Source: Dasypus novemcinctus (Eukaryota; Chordata; Mammalia; Cingulata; Dasypodidae). Taken from it: 64,000 nucleotides of DNA. Below are positions 36,546 to 48,272 of this stretch, piece after piece (position 1 is the stretch's first letter; each line of letters starts with the position of its first letter). The stretch is taken from positions 109,485,263 through 109,549,262 of the forward strand of contig NC_080677.1 of the NCBI RefSeq assembly GCF_030445035.2, read 5' to 3'. The notes beneath the pieces are model-generated. The model did not search any database, was not told the origin of the DNA, and saw only the letters and a program-made list of their open reading frames with translations. The position numbers were made by a program, and so were the translations under genes.

Positions 36546-37166
36546 CCAGCATCATGATGCTTTGATTACTTTGGGTTTGTAATAAGTTTTAGGATCTGGA
36601 AATGAGAATCCTCTTTCATTCTTCTTTCTCAAGAAGGCTTTAACTTTTCAGGGTCTCTTACCCTTCCATATAAATTTGATAATCGGCTTTTCTATTTCAG
36701 CAAAGACAGTTTTGGAATTTTGATTGGGATTGTGTGGAATGGATAAATCACTTTGGGTGCAATGATGTCTTAATGATATTTAGTCTTCCAATCCATGAAC
36801 ACACAATGACCTTCCATTTATTTAGGTCTTTAATTTCTTTTAGCAATGTTTTGTAGTTTTCTGAATATAGGTCCTGTACTTCGTTGGTTAAATTGATTCC
36901 TAGGTATTTGATTCTTTTAGTTGCTATTTTGAATGAACTTTTTTTTGGATTTCTTCTTCCAATTGTTCATTGCTTGTATATATCAACACTACTGATTTTT
37001 GGTTGTTAATCTTGTACCCTGCCACTTTGCTGAATTCATTTATTAGCCCTGGGAGATTTGCTGTGTATTTGTTAGGATTTTCTGTATATAGGATCATGTC
37101 ATCTACAAATAGGTAAAGTTTTCCTTCTTTTCCAATTTGGATTCCTCCCCTCCCCTCCTTTTCCTA

Positions 37167-37421
37167 TTATCTGGCAAGAATTTCCAGTACAATGTTGAAT
37201 ATCAGTGTTGGCAGTGGGCATCCTTGTCTTGTTCCTGATCTTAGAAGGAAAGCTTTCAGTTTTCCACCATTAAGTAGGATGTTAGTTGTGGGCATTTCAT
37301 ATATACCTTTTATCATGTTGAAGTTTCCTTCTATCCCTATTGTCTTAAGCGTTTTATTTTTAATCAAAAAGTGGTTCTTGATTTTGTCAAATGCCTTTTC
37401 TGTAGCAATTGAGATGATCAT
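37167..37421 (-). pseudogene. LINE-1 reverse transcriptase fragment
   Basis: An 84-codon frame with [16 protein letters not shown] (the Asp of the first catalytic block is Thr here), then [19 protein letters not shown], the RQGCPLSP motif of L1 RT. The second catalytic block (FADD) lies outside this frame. Confidence 0.85.
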
Positions 37422-38896
37422 GTGGTTTTTTCCCCCCTTTATTCTCTTAATGTTGTATATTACACTAATTGATTTTCATATGCTAAAGTAACCTTGCATA
37501 CATGGTATAAATGCCACTTGATCATGGTATATAATTCTTTTTATATGCTGTTGGTTTCAGTTTGCCAATATTTTGTTGAGGATTTTTACATCTATATTCA
37601 TGAGAGATATTAATCTGTAGGTTTCTTTTCTTGTGGTATCTTTACCTAGCTTTGGTATGTGGATGATGTTGGCCTCATAGAATCAATTAGGGGGAGTTCC
37701 CTCCTATCCAATTTCTTGGAAGAATTTGAGCAGAAATGGCAGTAAGTCTTCTTGGAATATTTGGTAGAATTCCACTGTGAAGTCATCCAGTCCTGGACTT
37801 TTCTTTATTGGGAGGTTTTGGGTTACTAATTCACTCTCGTTAATAATAATTTGTCCATTGAGATCTTATATTTCTCCTTGAGTCAATGTAGGTAGTTTCT
37901 GTGTTTCTAAGCATTTATCCATTTCTTCTAGGTTATCTAGTATCCCCAAGTTTTTTTTTAATTTCAGCAGGTTCAGTAGTAATGTCCCCCTTTTAAAGCT
38001 GACTTTTGTTATTTGTATCCTTTCTCTTTTATTCTTTGTCTTTTAATCCTGTCTCTTTTATTAGGTTTGTCAATTTTACTGAACTTTTCAAAGAACCAAC
38101 TTTTTGTTGATTCTATTTTTTTTCCCTCTATTTCACTTATCTCCTCTCTAATCTTTATTATTTCCTTTATTCTGCTTGCTTTGGGTTTAGTTTGCTCTTC
38201 TTTTTCTAGTTCTTCAGTTTCTAGGTTAGGTCGCTGCTATGAAGTCTTTTGCCTTTTATAATGTATACAGATCTATAAATTTCCCTCTTTGAATGTCTCT
38301 GCTGCATCCCATAAATTTTGGTATGTTGTATTTTCATCTGCATTTGCCCCAATATATTTCCTAATTTTGCATGTGATTTCCTCTTTACTCATTGGTTGTT
38401 TAACAGTATCTTGCTTAATTTCCACATATTTGTGAATTTTCCATTTTTCTCTCTGTAATTGATTTCTAGCTTCATTCCATAGTGGTCAGAGAACATACAT
38501 CATACGATTTCAATATTTTTTAATTTTTTGAGACTTGTTTTGTGACCTAAGATATGGCTTATCCTCGAGAATGGCCTATGTGCACTCAAGAAGAATGTGT
38601 ATTCTGTTTTAGTTTGGTGTAGTGTTCTATGTATGTCTGTTGGGTCTGGTTTGTTTAGAGTATTGTTCCAATCTTGTATTTCCTTACTCATCTTCTGACT
38701 AAATGTTCTGAAAGTAGTATATTAAAGTGTCCTACTATTAATGTAGAACTGTCAATTTCTTCCTTCAAACTGTCAGTATTTGCTTCATGTATTTTGGGGC
38801 TCTGCTGTTAGGTGCATATATAGGTGTGACGTCTTGTTGAAGTGCCCTTTTCTTTATCAGTATACAATGACCATCATTGTCCCTCAATCTGTTTTT

Positions 38897-39317
38897 TTAA
38901 AAGATCTATTTTATTTATTTCTCCCCACCCCACCCCCATTGTCTGCTCTCTGTGTCCATTCATTGTATGTTCTTCTGTGTCTGCTTATATTCTCATTAGG
39001 CAGCTCTGGAACTGACCCTGGGACCTTCCGGAGTTGGAGAGGGGCGTTTATTCTCTTGCACCACCTTAGCTCCCTGTTCTGCTATGTTTTCTTATTTTCT
39101 CTCCACTGTGTCTCTTATTGTGTCATCTTGCTGCACCAGCTCTCCGCATTGACCAGCACTCCTGCATGGTGCAGCATTCCTGTGCGGGATGGCACTCTGT
39201 GTGGGCCAGCTGGCCATGTGGGCTAGCTTGTCCTCACCAGGAGGCCCAGGGCATCGAACCCTGGACCTCCTATATGGTAGATGGGAGCCCAACTGCTTGA
39301 GTCACATCCATTTCCTG
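38897..39317 (-). mobile_element. DAS-type SINE, long subtype
   Basis: Flanks CCTCAATCTGTTTTT and CCTCAATTTGTTTTT, one mismatch. It shares the block around GGGACCTTCCGGAG with the copy at 2055-2545. Confidence 0.9.
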
Positions 39318-42062
39318 CCTCAATTTGTTTTTGACGTAAAGGCTATTTTATCTGATATTAGTATAGCTACCCCACGTCTCTTTAAGTTTTACTAGTATGG
39401 TATATTTTTTCCATCCTTTCACTTTCAGGCTACTTGCATCTTTGAATTTAAGGTGAGTCTCTTGCAGACAGCATATACTTGGGTCATTCTTTTTTAATTC
39501 CTCCTGCCAATATCTCCCTTTTGACTGGAAAGTTTAATCCTTTAACATTTAAAGTCACTACTCATAATGCAGGGCTTTCTTTTGCCATTTTGCTATTTAA
39601 TGTTTGTATGTATTATACCTCTTTTGTCCCTCAATTCTTCCTTTAATTCCTACTTTCATATTTATTTAATTTTTTTTGATGTTATACCATTTTGGATGTC
39701 TTCTCTATCTGAATTTATTTTCCATGTGTTTTCCTTGTTGCTACCATGGTGTTAATATTTAACATCCTAAATATATAACAATCATATTTAGTTTGATACT
39801 CACTTAGCTTCAATAGCATACACATATACTTTTCCTATATCCCTCTTTCCCCACATTCTTTATTTGGTACTTGTTACTACTTTGAATATTGTATTGAAAA
39901 TCATAGATTTATCTTTACTTTTAATGCATAAACCATAGATTTATCATTATTTTTAATGCATTTGCATTTTAATACCTCTGAAAGAATTGGAGTTATACAT
40001 CAAACAATTTGGTATAGTAATACTGGCATTTATAATTACCCAGATGGTTACCTTTACCATGATTCTTTATTTTTTTATACCACTTTGAACTACTCTCTGG
40101 TGTTCTTTCCTTTCAGGCTGAAGAACTCTCTTTAGCATTGCTTGTAAGGCATGCCTAGTGGTATGAACTTCAGCTTTCATTTATCTGGGAATGTCTTAAT
40201 CTCACCCTCATTTTTGAAAGAAAATCTTACCAGATATAAAATTATTTTTTGGCAGTTGTTTTGTGTCAGCATTTAAGTATTTCAACCTACTGACTTCTTG
40301 ACTCTATAGTTTCTAATGAGAAATCAGCACTCAGTTTAACTGGGACTCCCTTATACATAACATATTTCCTTTCTCTTGCAGCTTTCAGAACACTCTTCTT
40401 GTCCTTTGCATGTGATAGTGTGATCCATGTATGATGGGGTGTATTCTTCTTCATGTCTATCCTGTTTGGTGTTCTCTGGACTTCTTGCATGTACGTATTC
40501 ATGTCTTTTGCTTAGTTTGGGAAGCTCTCTGTTATTATTTCTCTGAATATTCCTTCATCCCCTTTCTCTCTTTCTTCTCCTTCTGAGACTCTGATAATAC
40601 ATATATTGGTATGCTACCTGGCGTACCAGAGATGGGCATTTTTGCTCCCTATAATTCTTTTTTTTTTTTCTCCTTACCTGACTCACTCCAAGAGTCTTGT
40701 CTTTTAGTTATTGATTCTTTCTTCTGCAAGCTCCAATCTGCTTTTGAAATGCTCCTGGGCGTTTTTTCATTTCAATTATTGTGGTCTTTGACTCTATTAT
40801 TTCCAGTAGTAGTTTGGTTCCTTTTTAAAATTTCTCTTTACTGAAACTCTCATATTGTTGATTCATTGTTTTCCATATGTCCTTTAATTCTTTCCTGTAT
40901 TTTCCTTCATCTTCTTTAACATTTTTAAGATCATTTTTTTCAAAGCTTTCTTCAATATGTCCACATTCTGATCTTCTCCTTTGGTGTTTTCTGGATTTTT
41001 ATCCACTTCATCCACTTCATTTGGATGGGCCATCATTTCCTTTCTTTTCTTGATTCTTTTGTTGCATAATATACATTTTAATATTTTAAAATGTTAACTC
41101 TTGAATTTATTCCCTGAGATATCTGTTTCTTGATTTTGTAATCAGTTGGTAAAAAGGGAGATTTTGTTGAGCTTCAGCCTCTTATAGGAAGGTCTGCCCA
41201 AGGCAGATGCTGTGTTTAGGGTGTTCCCTGTGTTTCTGGGCCTGTGACTTATCTTGGCCTTTTGCTTTTCAGTTGCTTTGGTGTTCCCCTCTTTATAGAG
41301 GTTGAGTTCCCCCTCTGTTTCCCAGGAAACAGACATTTGTCTCCCAGGGGTTTGAAGCCAGTAAGCCTTTGCCCTAGACTGTCCACCTCTATAGTTTCTT
41401 ACACCTCTTTCATTGTCTCAAGTTGCCTTTACCTAAAGGGCAAATTCTGACAGGAGGAGCACCCTGGAGAGGACATTATCAAGTCAGTATATACTGACTT
41501 GGGCTTTTACAGAGGTCATGAAGGGGGTGTCACCCAACTCCAAAGTGCCCAGGGGAGGGGATCAGGAATGACATCAAAAACTTCTCTCATGGCTCCCCAA
41601 AGCTGAGTTTTCTCGGCCTGCCTAACAAATGTAGCCCTTTAACTATCTGTCCTTCACAGCCCTGAGGAAGTGTAGTGTCTTTAAGTCTCCTCCTCTGCTC
41701 CAGGTTTTGTCCTGGGTAGATTGAAACCATGGTTGCCACTGCGTTTGACTGACTGACCTCACTCCTAGTCTTGGGGAAGAGAAATTTTTTAAGTCCCTGT
41801 CTATTAGCAGCAAGCAAGCCAGGGGCTAGACACCATGGTGGCCTGCTGCAGGAATAATAACCACCATGCTAACAGAGCAATTTACAGTTCTTTACTGCAA
41901 TTTATCAGCCACTTCCCCCCACTCTTCCCTGGATGCTGTACAGTATTCTTGTCTCCAGAGTTTCAAAACAATTGTTTTGTTTCAGACAATCCTGCCTGTT
42001 TAATAGTTGTTCTGGTGGAAGGACTGAGTCCTGGAGCTCCCTGGTCCACCATCTTCCCACAT

Positions 42063-42884
42063 TCTTCCCTCATTCTTTATTCAACTCATTTCTTTTTAAT
42101 TCTGAATAATATTCCATTGTATTGGTACTATAGTTAGTCTTTCCATTGATCTACAGAAGAACATCTTGCTTATGTCCAAATTTTGACAATTATAAATAAA
42201 GCTGCTATAAACATTTATGTGCAGGTTTTTGGGTGGACATAAGATTTCAACTCATTTGGGTAAATACCTAGGAGCGTGATCATTGGATCATATGGTAAGC
42301 CTATGTTTAACTTTGTAAGAAACTGCCAAAATGTCTTCAAGAATGGTTTTGCATTTAGCATTCCCACCGGCAATGAATGAAAATACCTGTTGCTCCTCAC
42401 CAGCATTTGGTGTTACCAGCGGTGTGGTTCTTATTTTATCCAATTTGTGGTTTTAATTAGAATTGCCCTGATTTCTAATGGGATTAATCACCATTTCATC
42501 AGTGGATTGTTCTTTTGGGTTTCTTTTTTGTTTTTACCTATTCATGTCTGCTGGACATTTTTTTCTTTTCCTATTAGATTGTTTGTCTTTTAAAAATTAT
42601 TTTGAGTGCTGTATGTTATGTAAATATCTCTCTACTTGGTGGTTTGATTTTTCACTCTTTATTGTTTGTTTTGATAAACAGATGTTCTTAATTGAATATA
42701 GTTAAATTTATCAATATTTTCCTTTAGGTTAGTGCTTTTTGCATCTTGAGAAATATTTTCCTATGCTAGAGTTAGTCATTAACAGGTTCTCTATATTATC
42801 TTCTAATAACATTATTGTTGTCCTTTTCATATTTTAGATTTATAATCCACTAGAGTTCACTTTTGTTTCTGATGTGAGCTAAGT
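42063..42884 (-). mobile_element. Old LINE-1 3' fragment, minus orientation
   Basis: Motif order, including GAATAATATTCCATTGTA, and the later CTGCCAAAATGTCTTC block follow L1 3'UTR and ORF2 C-terminus read backwards. Divergence is high. It is the DNA into which the previous L1 and the next LTR inserted. Confidence 0.7.
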
Positions 42885-42888
42885 ACTG

Positions 42889-43300
42889 TATTAGTCTGCC
42901 AAAGGGTTGCTGATGCAAAGTACCAGAAATATGTTGGCTTTTATAAAGGGTATTTAAGTTGGGGTAAAAGCTTACAGTTACAAGGCCATAAAAAGTCCAA
43001 CTCAAGGTCTCTTTCTCACCAAAATCAGTTGCCATGTGTTGAAGCAAGGTGGTTGCAAATCTCTGGCTGGTCTCTGCCTTCCCCTTTGGGCTTCCTCTTC
43101 TGCTTTAGGCTTCACTGCTCTGCTTCTTCCCAATTTCAGCTGCAGGCTGGCATAAGGCTTCCAATATAAGTTAAGGCTCTCTTCCCAAGGTGTACTGTAA
43201 ATTATCAGGGCTTTAGCTGTTTGAGTCTTCTTCTTTCTGTCACATGGCAGGATCAAAAATGACAGAGTATTAGGGACTGAGTTAGGCAACAGTCCTTCCA
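42889..43300 (-). mobile_element. Xenarthran ERVL-MaLR-type LTR, minus orientation
   Basis: Starts TGTATTAGTCTGCCAAAGG on the plus strand (the LTR 3' end) and includes TTGGCTTTTATAAAGGG and GCTTACAGTTACAAGGCC, which match the 3' halves of the LTRs at 7606, 57171 and 58904. The 5' half differs from those and the start is unclear, so it is truncated or another subfamily. Confidence 0.75.
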
Positions 43301-43862
43301 TGTCTATTTTTAAAAAGAGTTTAAGCAGGATTGGTGTTAGTTCTTTCTAGACTAACTGGTAGAATTAATCTGTGAAGCCATCTGGTCCTAGGCTTTTCTT
43401 AGCTGGAAGGTTTTTGATGACAGCTTTAATCTCATTACTTGTGATTAGTCTATTGAGTTCATTGATTTCTTCTTTCCTCAATGTAGGCTGCTTGTGTGTT
43501 TCTAGAAATTTTCCCATTTCATCTGTTGGCATAAAATTTTTCAAAGCATCATTTTATGATACTTTTTTATTGTTGTGGGATTAATAGTGATATCTTCTCC
43601 CTCATTTTTAATTTTATGTGTTTGCATCTTCTCTCTTTTTTTCTTTGTTAGTCCAGCTAAGGGTTTGCTAATTTTATTCATCTTCTCAAGGAATGAGCTT
43701 TTGGTTTTGTCAATTTTTTCTAGTGTTTTAAAATTTCATTTAGCCCTGCTCTAATCTTTGTTATTTCCTTCTTTCTGATTGCTTTGGAATTAGTTTGTTG
43801 TTCTTTTTCTAGTTCCTCCAGGTGTGCAGTTAGGTCTTTGATTTTAGTTCTTTCTTTGTTTT

Positions 43863-44176
43863 TAAGACCAGGTTAGATTTAATATAATCAAGTATAAGAA
43901 ATAGATAGTATAGCAACAAACATTTGTAAGTAAATAATAGTTCAAATATAATAGAAATTAATTATAACTATTATAATTGTAACTACTGGACATAATAATC
44001 TCTAAGAATGAAATAAATTATTGGTTTAGTTATTTAATTTCCACTTAGGCCATAATTCTTTCTGGATAATCAAATTTCTATTTAGGAATTCTTCATATCT
44101 TATTGGAATGAATTACAGCAGATAACAATTTGCCAACTCATAATTTTATGAGGCAAAAAACTCAAAATCTTAATAT
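43863..44176. other. Unassigned AT-rich insertion in LINE-1
   Basis: L1 sequence stops at TTTCTTTGTTTTTAA and resumes at TTAATATAGGCATTTATGGC. The roughly 314 bp between has no coding frame, no tRNA-like head and no LTR-like ends. TTAA-like bases border both edges, which could be a TTAA target (piggyBac-type element) or chance. Confidence 0.45.
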
Positions 44177-44203
44177 AGGCATTTATGGCTATAAACTTCA
44201 CTC

Positions 44204-44843
44204 TCAGCACTGCTTTTGCTGCATCCCGTAGATTTCAATATGATATATTGTGTTCTCATTTTCATTCATTTCAGGGTGGTTACTGATTACTTTTGCAACT
44301 TCCTCCTTGACACACTGATTGTCTAAGAGTGTGCTGTTTAATTTCCATATCTTTGTACTTATTCTGGCTCTCTGCCTCTTATTAATTTCCAGCCTCATTC
44401 CATTGTGGTTAGAGAAATTACTTTGCATAATTTCAGTTTTTCTAAATTCATTGAGAGTTGTTTTATGACCTATTACGTGGTCTGTCCTGGAGAATGATCC
44501 ATGTGTGCTCAAGAAGAGTATCCTGCTGTATTTGGGTATCATGTTCTATATATGTCTATTAGGTCTAGATTCTTCAAGCTCTCTGTTTCTTTATTGACCC
44601 TCTGTCGAGATGTTCTGTCTAGTGGTGATAATGGTGTATTAAAGTACCCACTATAATTGTAGAGGCATCTGTTTCTCCACTTAGTTTTTCCAATGTTTGC
44701 CTCATGTATTTTGCGGCACTTTGGTTAGGTGCATAAATGTTTATCTTGTTTTTTCTTCTTGATAAATTATCCCTTTTATTAATATGTAGTGTATCTTTTT
44801 TGTCTCTTTCAATAGTTTTGCATTTAAAGTCAATTTGTCTCAT
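44204..44843 (-). pseudogene. LINE-1 endonuclease remnant
   Basis: Two frames: 44619-44843 holds the block before the GDFN position (SAAKYMRQTLEKLSGE, then TIIVGTLIHHYHH where GDFNTPLS is frame-shifted away), and 44204-44542 holds LSTHGSFSRTDHVIGHK, the conserved block with its Asp-His pair. Confidence 0.8.
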
Positions 44844-44985
44844 ATTAGTATAGCTACTCCCACCCTTTTTAGGTTATTGTTTGCATATAAAATCATATTC
44901 CAACCATTCATTTGCAACCTCCTTGTGTCCCTGGGTCTAAGGTGAGTTTCTTAAGAGAGCATTTAGATGGGTGGTATCTCTTTAT

Positions 44986-45676
44986 CGAGCAGCTCCGTGG
45001 GGCGCACAGCCTCCTGGCACCGGGGTGCGCCCACGTGGAGTTGGGTGTTCGGGGAGAGGCGGCAGAGAGGTTGGGATGGGTGGAGGACAAGTCCTGACCT
45101 GCGGCTGGGTGACGGCGGTGCGCACGTGTGGTGTGCGTGTGTGTGTGCAATCCAGCACTCTGAACACACGTGGGGCGAGAAGTACAGTGCGTATATATGC
45201 GAGGCAGTAATTGGGAGCAACTGCGCACTTTACGCTGAATATTCTTTCTTTTTACATTGGGCAGGTTCTGCGGTCACGGGATAGCTACATCGTCAGCACA
45301 ATCTTCTGAGTCGAACATGCCGACTGGGTCTTGCTGCATTCAGTGTACAAGCCTAGGTGCGTTTGTGTCCATAGATGGCACAACATAAGTCAGCATGCTG
45401 AACTTAATGCTCAACTGTCCACATGGGTTGGGGAAATCAGCTTGCTGTTGGGAGAGGGAAAAGAAATGAGTTCCTATTTTTTCTCTGCCTGCAAAGAGAA
45501 TGATTGTAAAACAAACCTTACAGGCTGAAATGAGCTTGCATTCATCTTGTTATGTGTATTTGTTTTGTTGGTAGCAAAAATACATCAGTTATAACATTTC
45601 TAAATTACATTGTAAAGACCAACAGAGGTTCCCTGTAAAAACAAGTAAAACAAAATGGCCACAAAAAATATATATT
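44986..45676. other. CpG-rich insertion in LINE-1, possible processed transcript
   Basis: Between two contiguous L1 parts lies about 690 bp of unrelated DNA. The first 200 bp are GC- and CpG-rich (GCGCACGTG, CGGTGACGGCGG-like stretches); the last 150 bp are AT-rich and end in an A-rich run (CACAAAAAATATATA). The shape suggests a retrocopy of an mRNA or lncRNA in plus orientation. The flanks TCTCTTTATC and TTTCCTTATC match at 8 of 10 bases. I do not recognise the source gene and no frame is convincing. Confidence 0.5.
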
Positions 45677-46138
45677 TCCTTATCAATTCTGCCAATCTGT
45701 GTCTTTTGATTGGAGAGTTTATTAACATTCCATGTTATTACTGTTGAGGCAGTACTTACATTAGCCAAAGTTTCCTTAGGCTTACATACATCATATTTTG
45801 TTTTTATTTTTCTTTCTAGTTATTTTTACTAATACTCTTCCTTTCTGCTCTCTCCTCCAATACTCTCCTGTTTTTCCTTTAAACCTGCAGAACTCCCTTT
45901 AGTGTTTCTTGCTGACAAACTCCCTTAATTTCTGTTTATCCATGAATATTTTGAGTTCTCTCTCATTTTTGAATGTTAGCTTTGCTGGATACAGAATTCT
46001 TGGCTGGCAGTTTTTTATTTTAGCACATTAACTATGTCATACCACTGCCTTATTGCCTCCATGGTTTCAGAAGAGAAATCAGTGCTTAATTTACTGAGCT
46101 TCCCTTTTATGTGATGGGTCTCTTTTCTCTTGCTGCTT

Positions 46139-46814
46139 TCAATATTCTCTGTCTTGAGCATTTGATAATTTGACAAGTATATGTCTCAGGATAGGCCTGT
46201 TAAGATTTATACTGCTTGGAGTGTGCTCTGTTTCCTGGACATGTACATCCACATCCCTTAAAAGATTTGGGAAATTTTCAGCCATTATTTCCTCCAACAT
46301 TCTTCTTCCCCATTTCCCTTCCATTCTCCCTCTGAGATCCCTAGAATGCACATGTGCATTTCATATTGTCATTCCATTCCCTGAGTCCCTGCTGAATTTT
46401 TTCTGTCTTTTTATCTATCTGTTCTAGTATCTGTCCAATTTCAGATGTACTATCTTTTTTTTTTTCAGATGTACTATCTTTGATGTTACTAATTCTTTCC
46501 TCTACCTGTTCAACTCTGCTGTTATGTGTTTCCTGTGTATTTGTGATGTTTTGCATTGTGCCATTTATCACAATCAAATCTGTATTCTTTTTATGTATGT
46601 GTATGATTTCTTCGGTATATTCCTCCAGTGTCTTCTTAATATTCTTTATCTCTTCCTTCGATTCATTACATTGATTCATGATATTTGTTTGGACATCCTT
46701 GATTAGTTGCTCCATGTTCTGCATTTCCTCGTGTTTTGTAGTTTGTTCATTAGACTGGGCCATGTCTTCGTGTTTCTTAGTTTGGGTTCTAATTTTTTTT
46801 TTCTGCCTAGGCAT
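46139..46814 (-). pseudogene. LINE-1 ORF1 remnant
   Basis: Frames 46341-46814 (basic start, then coiled coil with EEIKNIKKTLEEYTEEI) and 46139-46351 (MAENFPNLLRDVDVHVQE, RNA-binding part) together cover most of ORF1p. Near 46446-46484 the DNA TTTCAGATGTACTATCTT is duplicated in tandem, giving KDSTSE twice in the frame. Confidence 0.82.
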
Positions 46815-47101
46815 TTGTTTATCTAGATGGGCTTATTCAGATGGTTAGCTTCTCTTTCTACTCTAGGGTTTTGTTTTGTTTTTGTGTGTTTCTCTTTGAT
46901 ACTTGGTTCCACTTATTCAATATCCTTGTAGTTGTCTGTGTTCCCTTGAAAAAAATATTAAGACTGTAGAAAAGGAAAGAGAGAAGAAAAGAAAAGAGCA
47001 AGAATAAAAATAATAATAAAAGATAGGAAAGGAATTATTACAGAGCCAGGAAAATAAATAAGTAGTAAGAGTGAAAATGATAAAAAACCCAAAGGAATAA
47101 G

Positions 47102-47482
47102 TGTTGTGGGAAATTGGTTTATGTATTTGTTGCTTCCTGTTATTGTAAATTACCTTACTGTAGATGTTGCAAGTTGCTTCCTGTTATTGTAGAGATGTTC
47201 TAAATTGCTTCCTGTTATTGTAAATTACTTTATTGCAGATGTTGCAAGTTGCTTCCTGCTACTGTAGAAGATGTTACAAGTTGCTTCCTGTAGCCCACAG
47301 CTGCTCATTAGCTTTCAAATAAAAACGATGGGGAAACTAGGGTTGAGGCTCTCAATTTCAAAAGCTGTGAAGTCCCCTGGTCCCATCTTTGTTTCCTTTC
47401 TTGTGTCTTTCTTTCTGTCCTATTTCTTCAGTTCTGCATTGCCTTCCCTTTATGCAGACCTATTGTTGAGCTGGTCTCAGCA
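47102..47482 (+). mobile_element. ERV2-like solo LTR with internal tandem repeats
   Basis: A 381-bp unit starts TGTTGTGGGAAATTGG and ends GCTGGTCTCAGCA. It is bounded by an exact 6-bp duplication AATAAG (47096-47101 and 47483-47488). Six base pairs is the usual target duplication for class II (betaretrovirus-like, ERVK-type) elements; gammaretroviral and ERVL copies give 4-5. AATAAAAA at 47321 is the polyadenylation signal. The U3 part is built from five related units containing TTGCTTCCTGTTATTGTA or near forms (47129-47290). No coding region. Orientation is inferred from the signal position. Confidence 0.75.
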
Positions 47483-47488
47483 AATAAG

Positions 47489-47675
47489 AATTAAAAAGGT
47501 GGAATAAAAAAATGAAACAAGAAGAAAATAAAACCAGGAAGATGAGAAGAGAAGAAAAAAGAAAACCAAACAAAAGAAGATAGAATGAAAGAGGAAAAAG
47601 TGAAAGAAATAAAGACACTAAGGAGAAAAAAAACAAGGAAAAGAAAAAAGAAAGAAAGAGAAAAAAACAACAAAC
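47489..47675. repeat. Purine-rich low-complexity stretch
   Basis: Almost pure A and G (GAAGAAAAGAGAAGAAAAAAG-like). Together with 46970-47095 it forms one purine tract that the LTR split. Confidence 0.8.
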
Positions 47676-47690
47676 AAAAAGCATTTGGCA

Positions 47691-48135
47691 GGAAACAGAT
47701 TTGGCCCAATGGATAGGGCATCCGCCTACCACATAGGAGGTCCAAGGTTCACACCCAGGGCCTCCTGACCCATGTGCTGAGCTGGCCCTCATGCAGTGCT
47801 GATGCACACAAGGAGGGCTGTGCCATGCAGGGGTGTCCCCCGTGTAGGGGAGCCCCATGTGCAAGGAGTGCACCCTGTAAGGAGAGCTGCCCAACATGAA
47901 AAAGTGCAGGCTTCCCGGGAATGGCGCCACACACACAGAGAGCTGACGCAGCAAGATGATGCAACAAAACGAGACACAGATTCCAGGTGCCACTGACAAG
48001 AATACAAACGGACACAGAAGAACATACAGTGAATGGACACAGAGAGCAGACAACTGGGGGGTGGGGGCAGGGAAGGGAAGAGAAATAAATAATAATAAAT
48101 AAATCTTTAAAAAAGGCATTATTAAAAAATAATAA
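47691..48135 (+). mobile_element. DAS-type SINE, full length, young
   Basis: Exact 15-bp target-site duplication AAAAAGCATTTGGCA at 47676-47690 and 48136-48150. Its minus strand has the longest open frame of the window (233 codons, 47460-48161), which crosses SINE and low-complexity DNA and has no protein-like features. Confidence 0.92.
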
Positions 48136-48272
48136 AAAAAGCATTTGGCAAAATACAGCATCCTTTCATGATAAAAAACTCTTTAAAAGATAGGAATAGA
48201 AGGAAACTTCCTGAACATGATAAATAGTATAAATGAAAAAATTCAATGATGAAATGCTAAACGCTTTACCTC
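48136..48272 (+). mobile_element. Short LINE-1 RT fragment, plus orientation
   Basis: The codons for a KAFDK-like block, then a stretch like LKKIGIEGNFLN, mark RT sequence in plus orientation. It ends abruptly at about 48272 against L1 3'UTR sequence in the other orientation. Confidence 0.65.

Larger units (their letters stand above)
36373..42062 (-). mobile_element. Long LINE-1, minus orientation, 5' end intact
   Basis: The 3' part is cut at 36373, beginning in the C-terminal half of ORF2. RT (37167-37421), endonuclease (38500-38760), the ORF1/ORF2 junction, ORF1 (about 40250-40560) and a long 5'UTR follow, ending at 42062 where the minus strand starts GTGGGAAGATGGTGGACC, the typical L1 first bases. 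A short SINE (36464-36545) and a DAS SINE (38897-39317) are nested. Confidence 0.82.
43304..47095 (-). mobile_element. Old-to-middle-aged LINE-1, minus orientation, with foreign insertions
   Basis: RT begins at 43304, the endonuclease region lies at 44204-44843, the junction near 44900-45750 and ORF1 at 46139-46814, then a 5'UTR that becomes purine-rich (46970-47095). It is broken by unassigned insertions at 43863-44176 and 44986-45676, and by the LTR at 47102. Confidence 0.75.

Noticed and set aside
44990..45180. CpG island promoter of an unannotated gene
   Set aside because: Only about 200 bp, bounded by L1 on both sides and without downstream exons; an insertion of a processed or foreign piece fits better.
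47129..47290. CRISPR-like array
   Set aside because: Units are imperfect, contiguous with the LTR and lack unique spacers; they are LTR tandem repeats in a mammalian genome.
47460..48161. Longest open frame (233 codons, minus strand)
   Set aside because: It reads across a DAS SINE and a pyrimidine tract; residues are Cys/Ser/Leu/Phe-rich as in all antisense SINE frames, and it crosses a target-site duplication.
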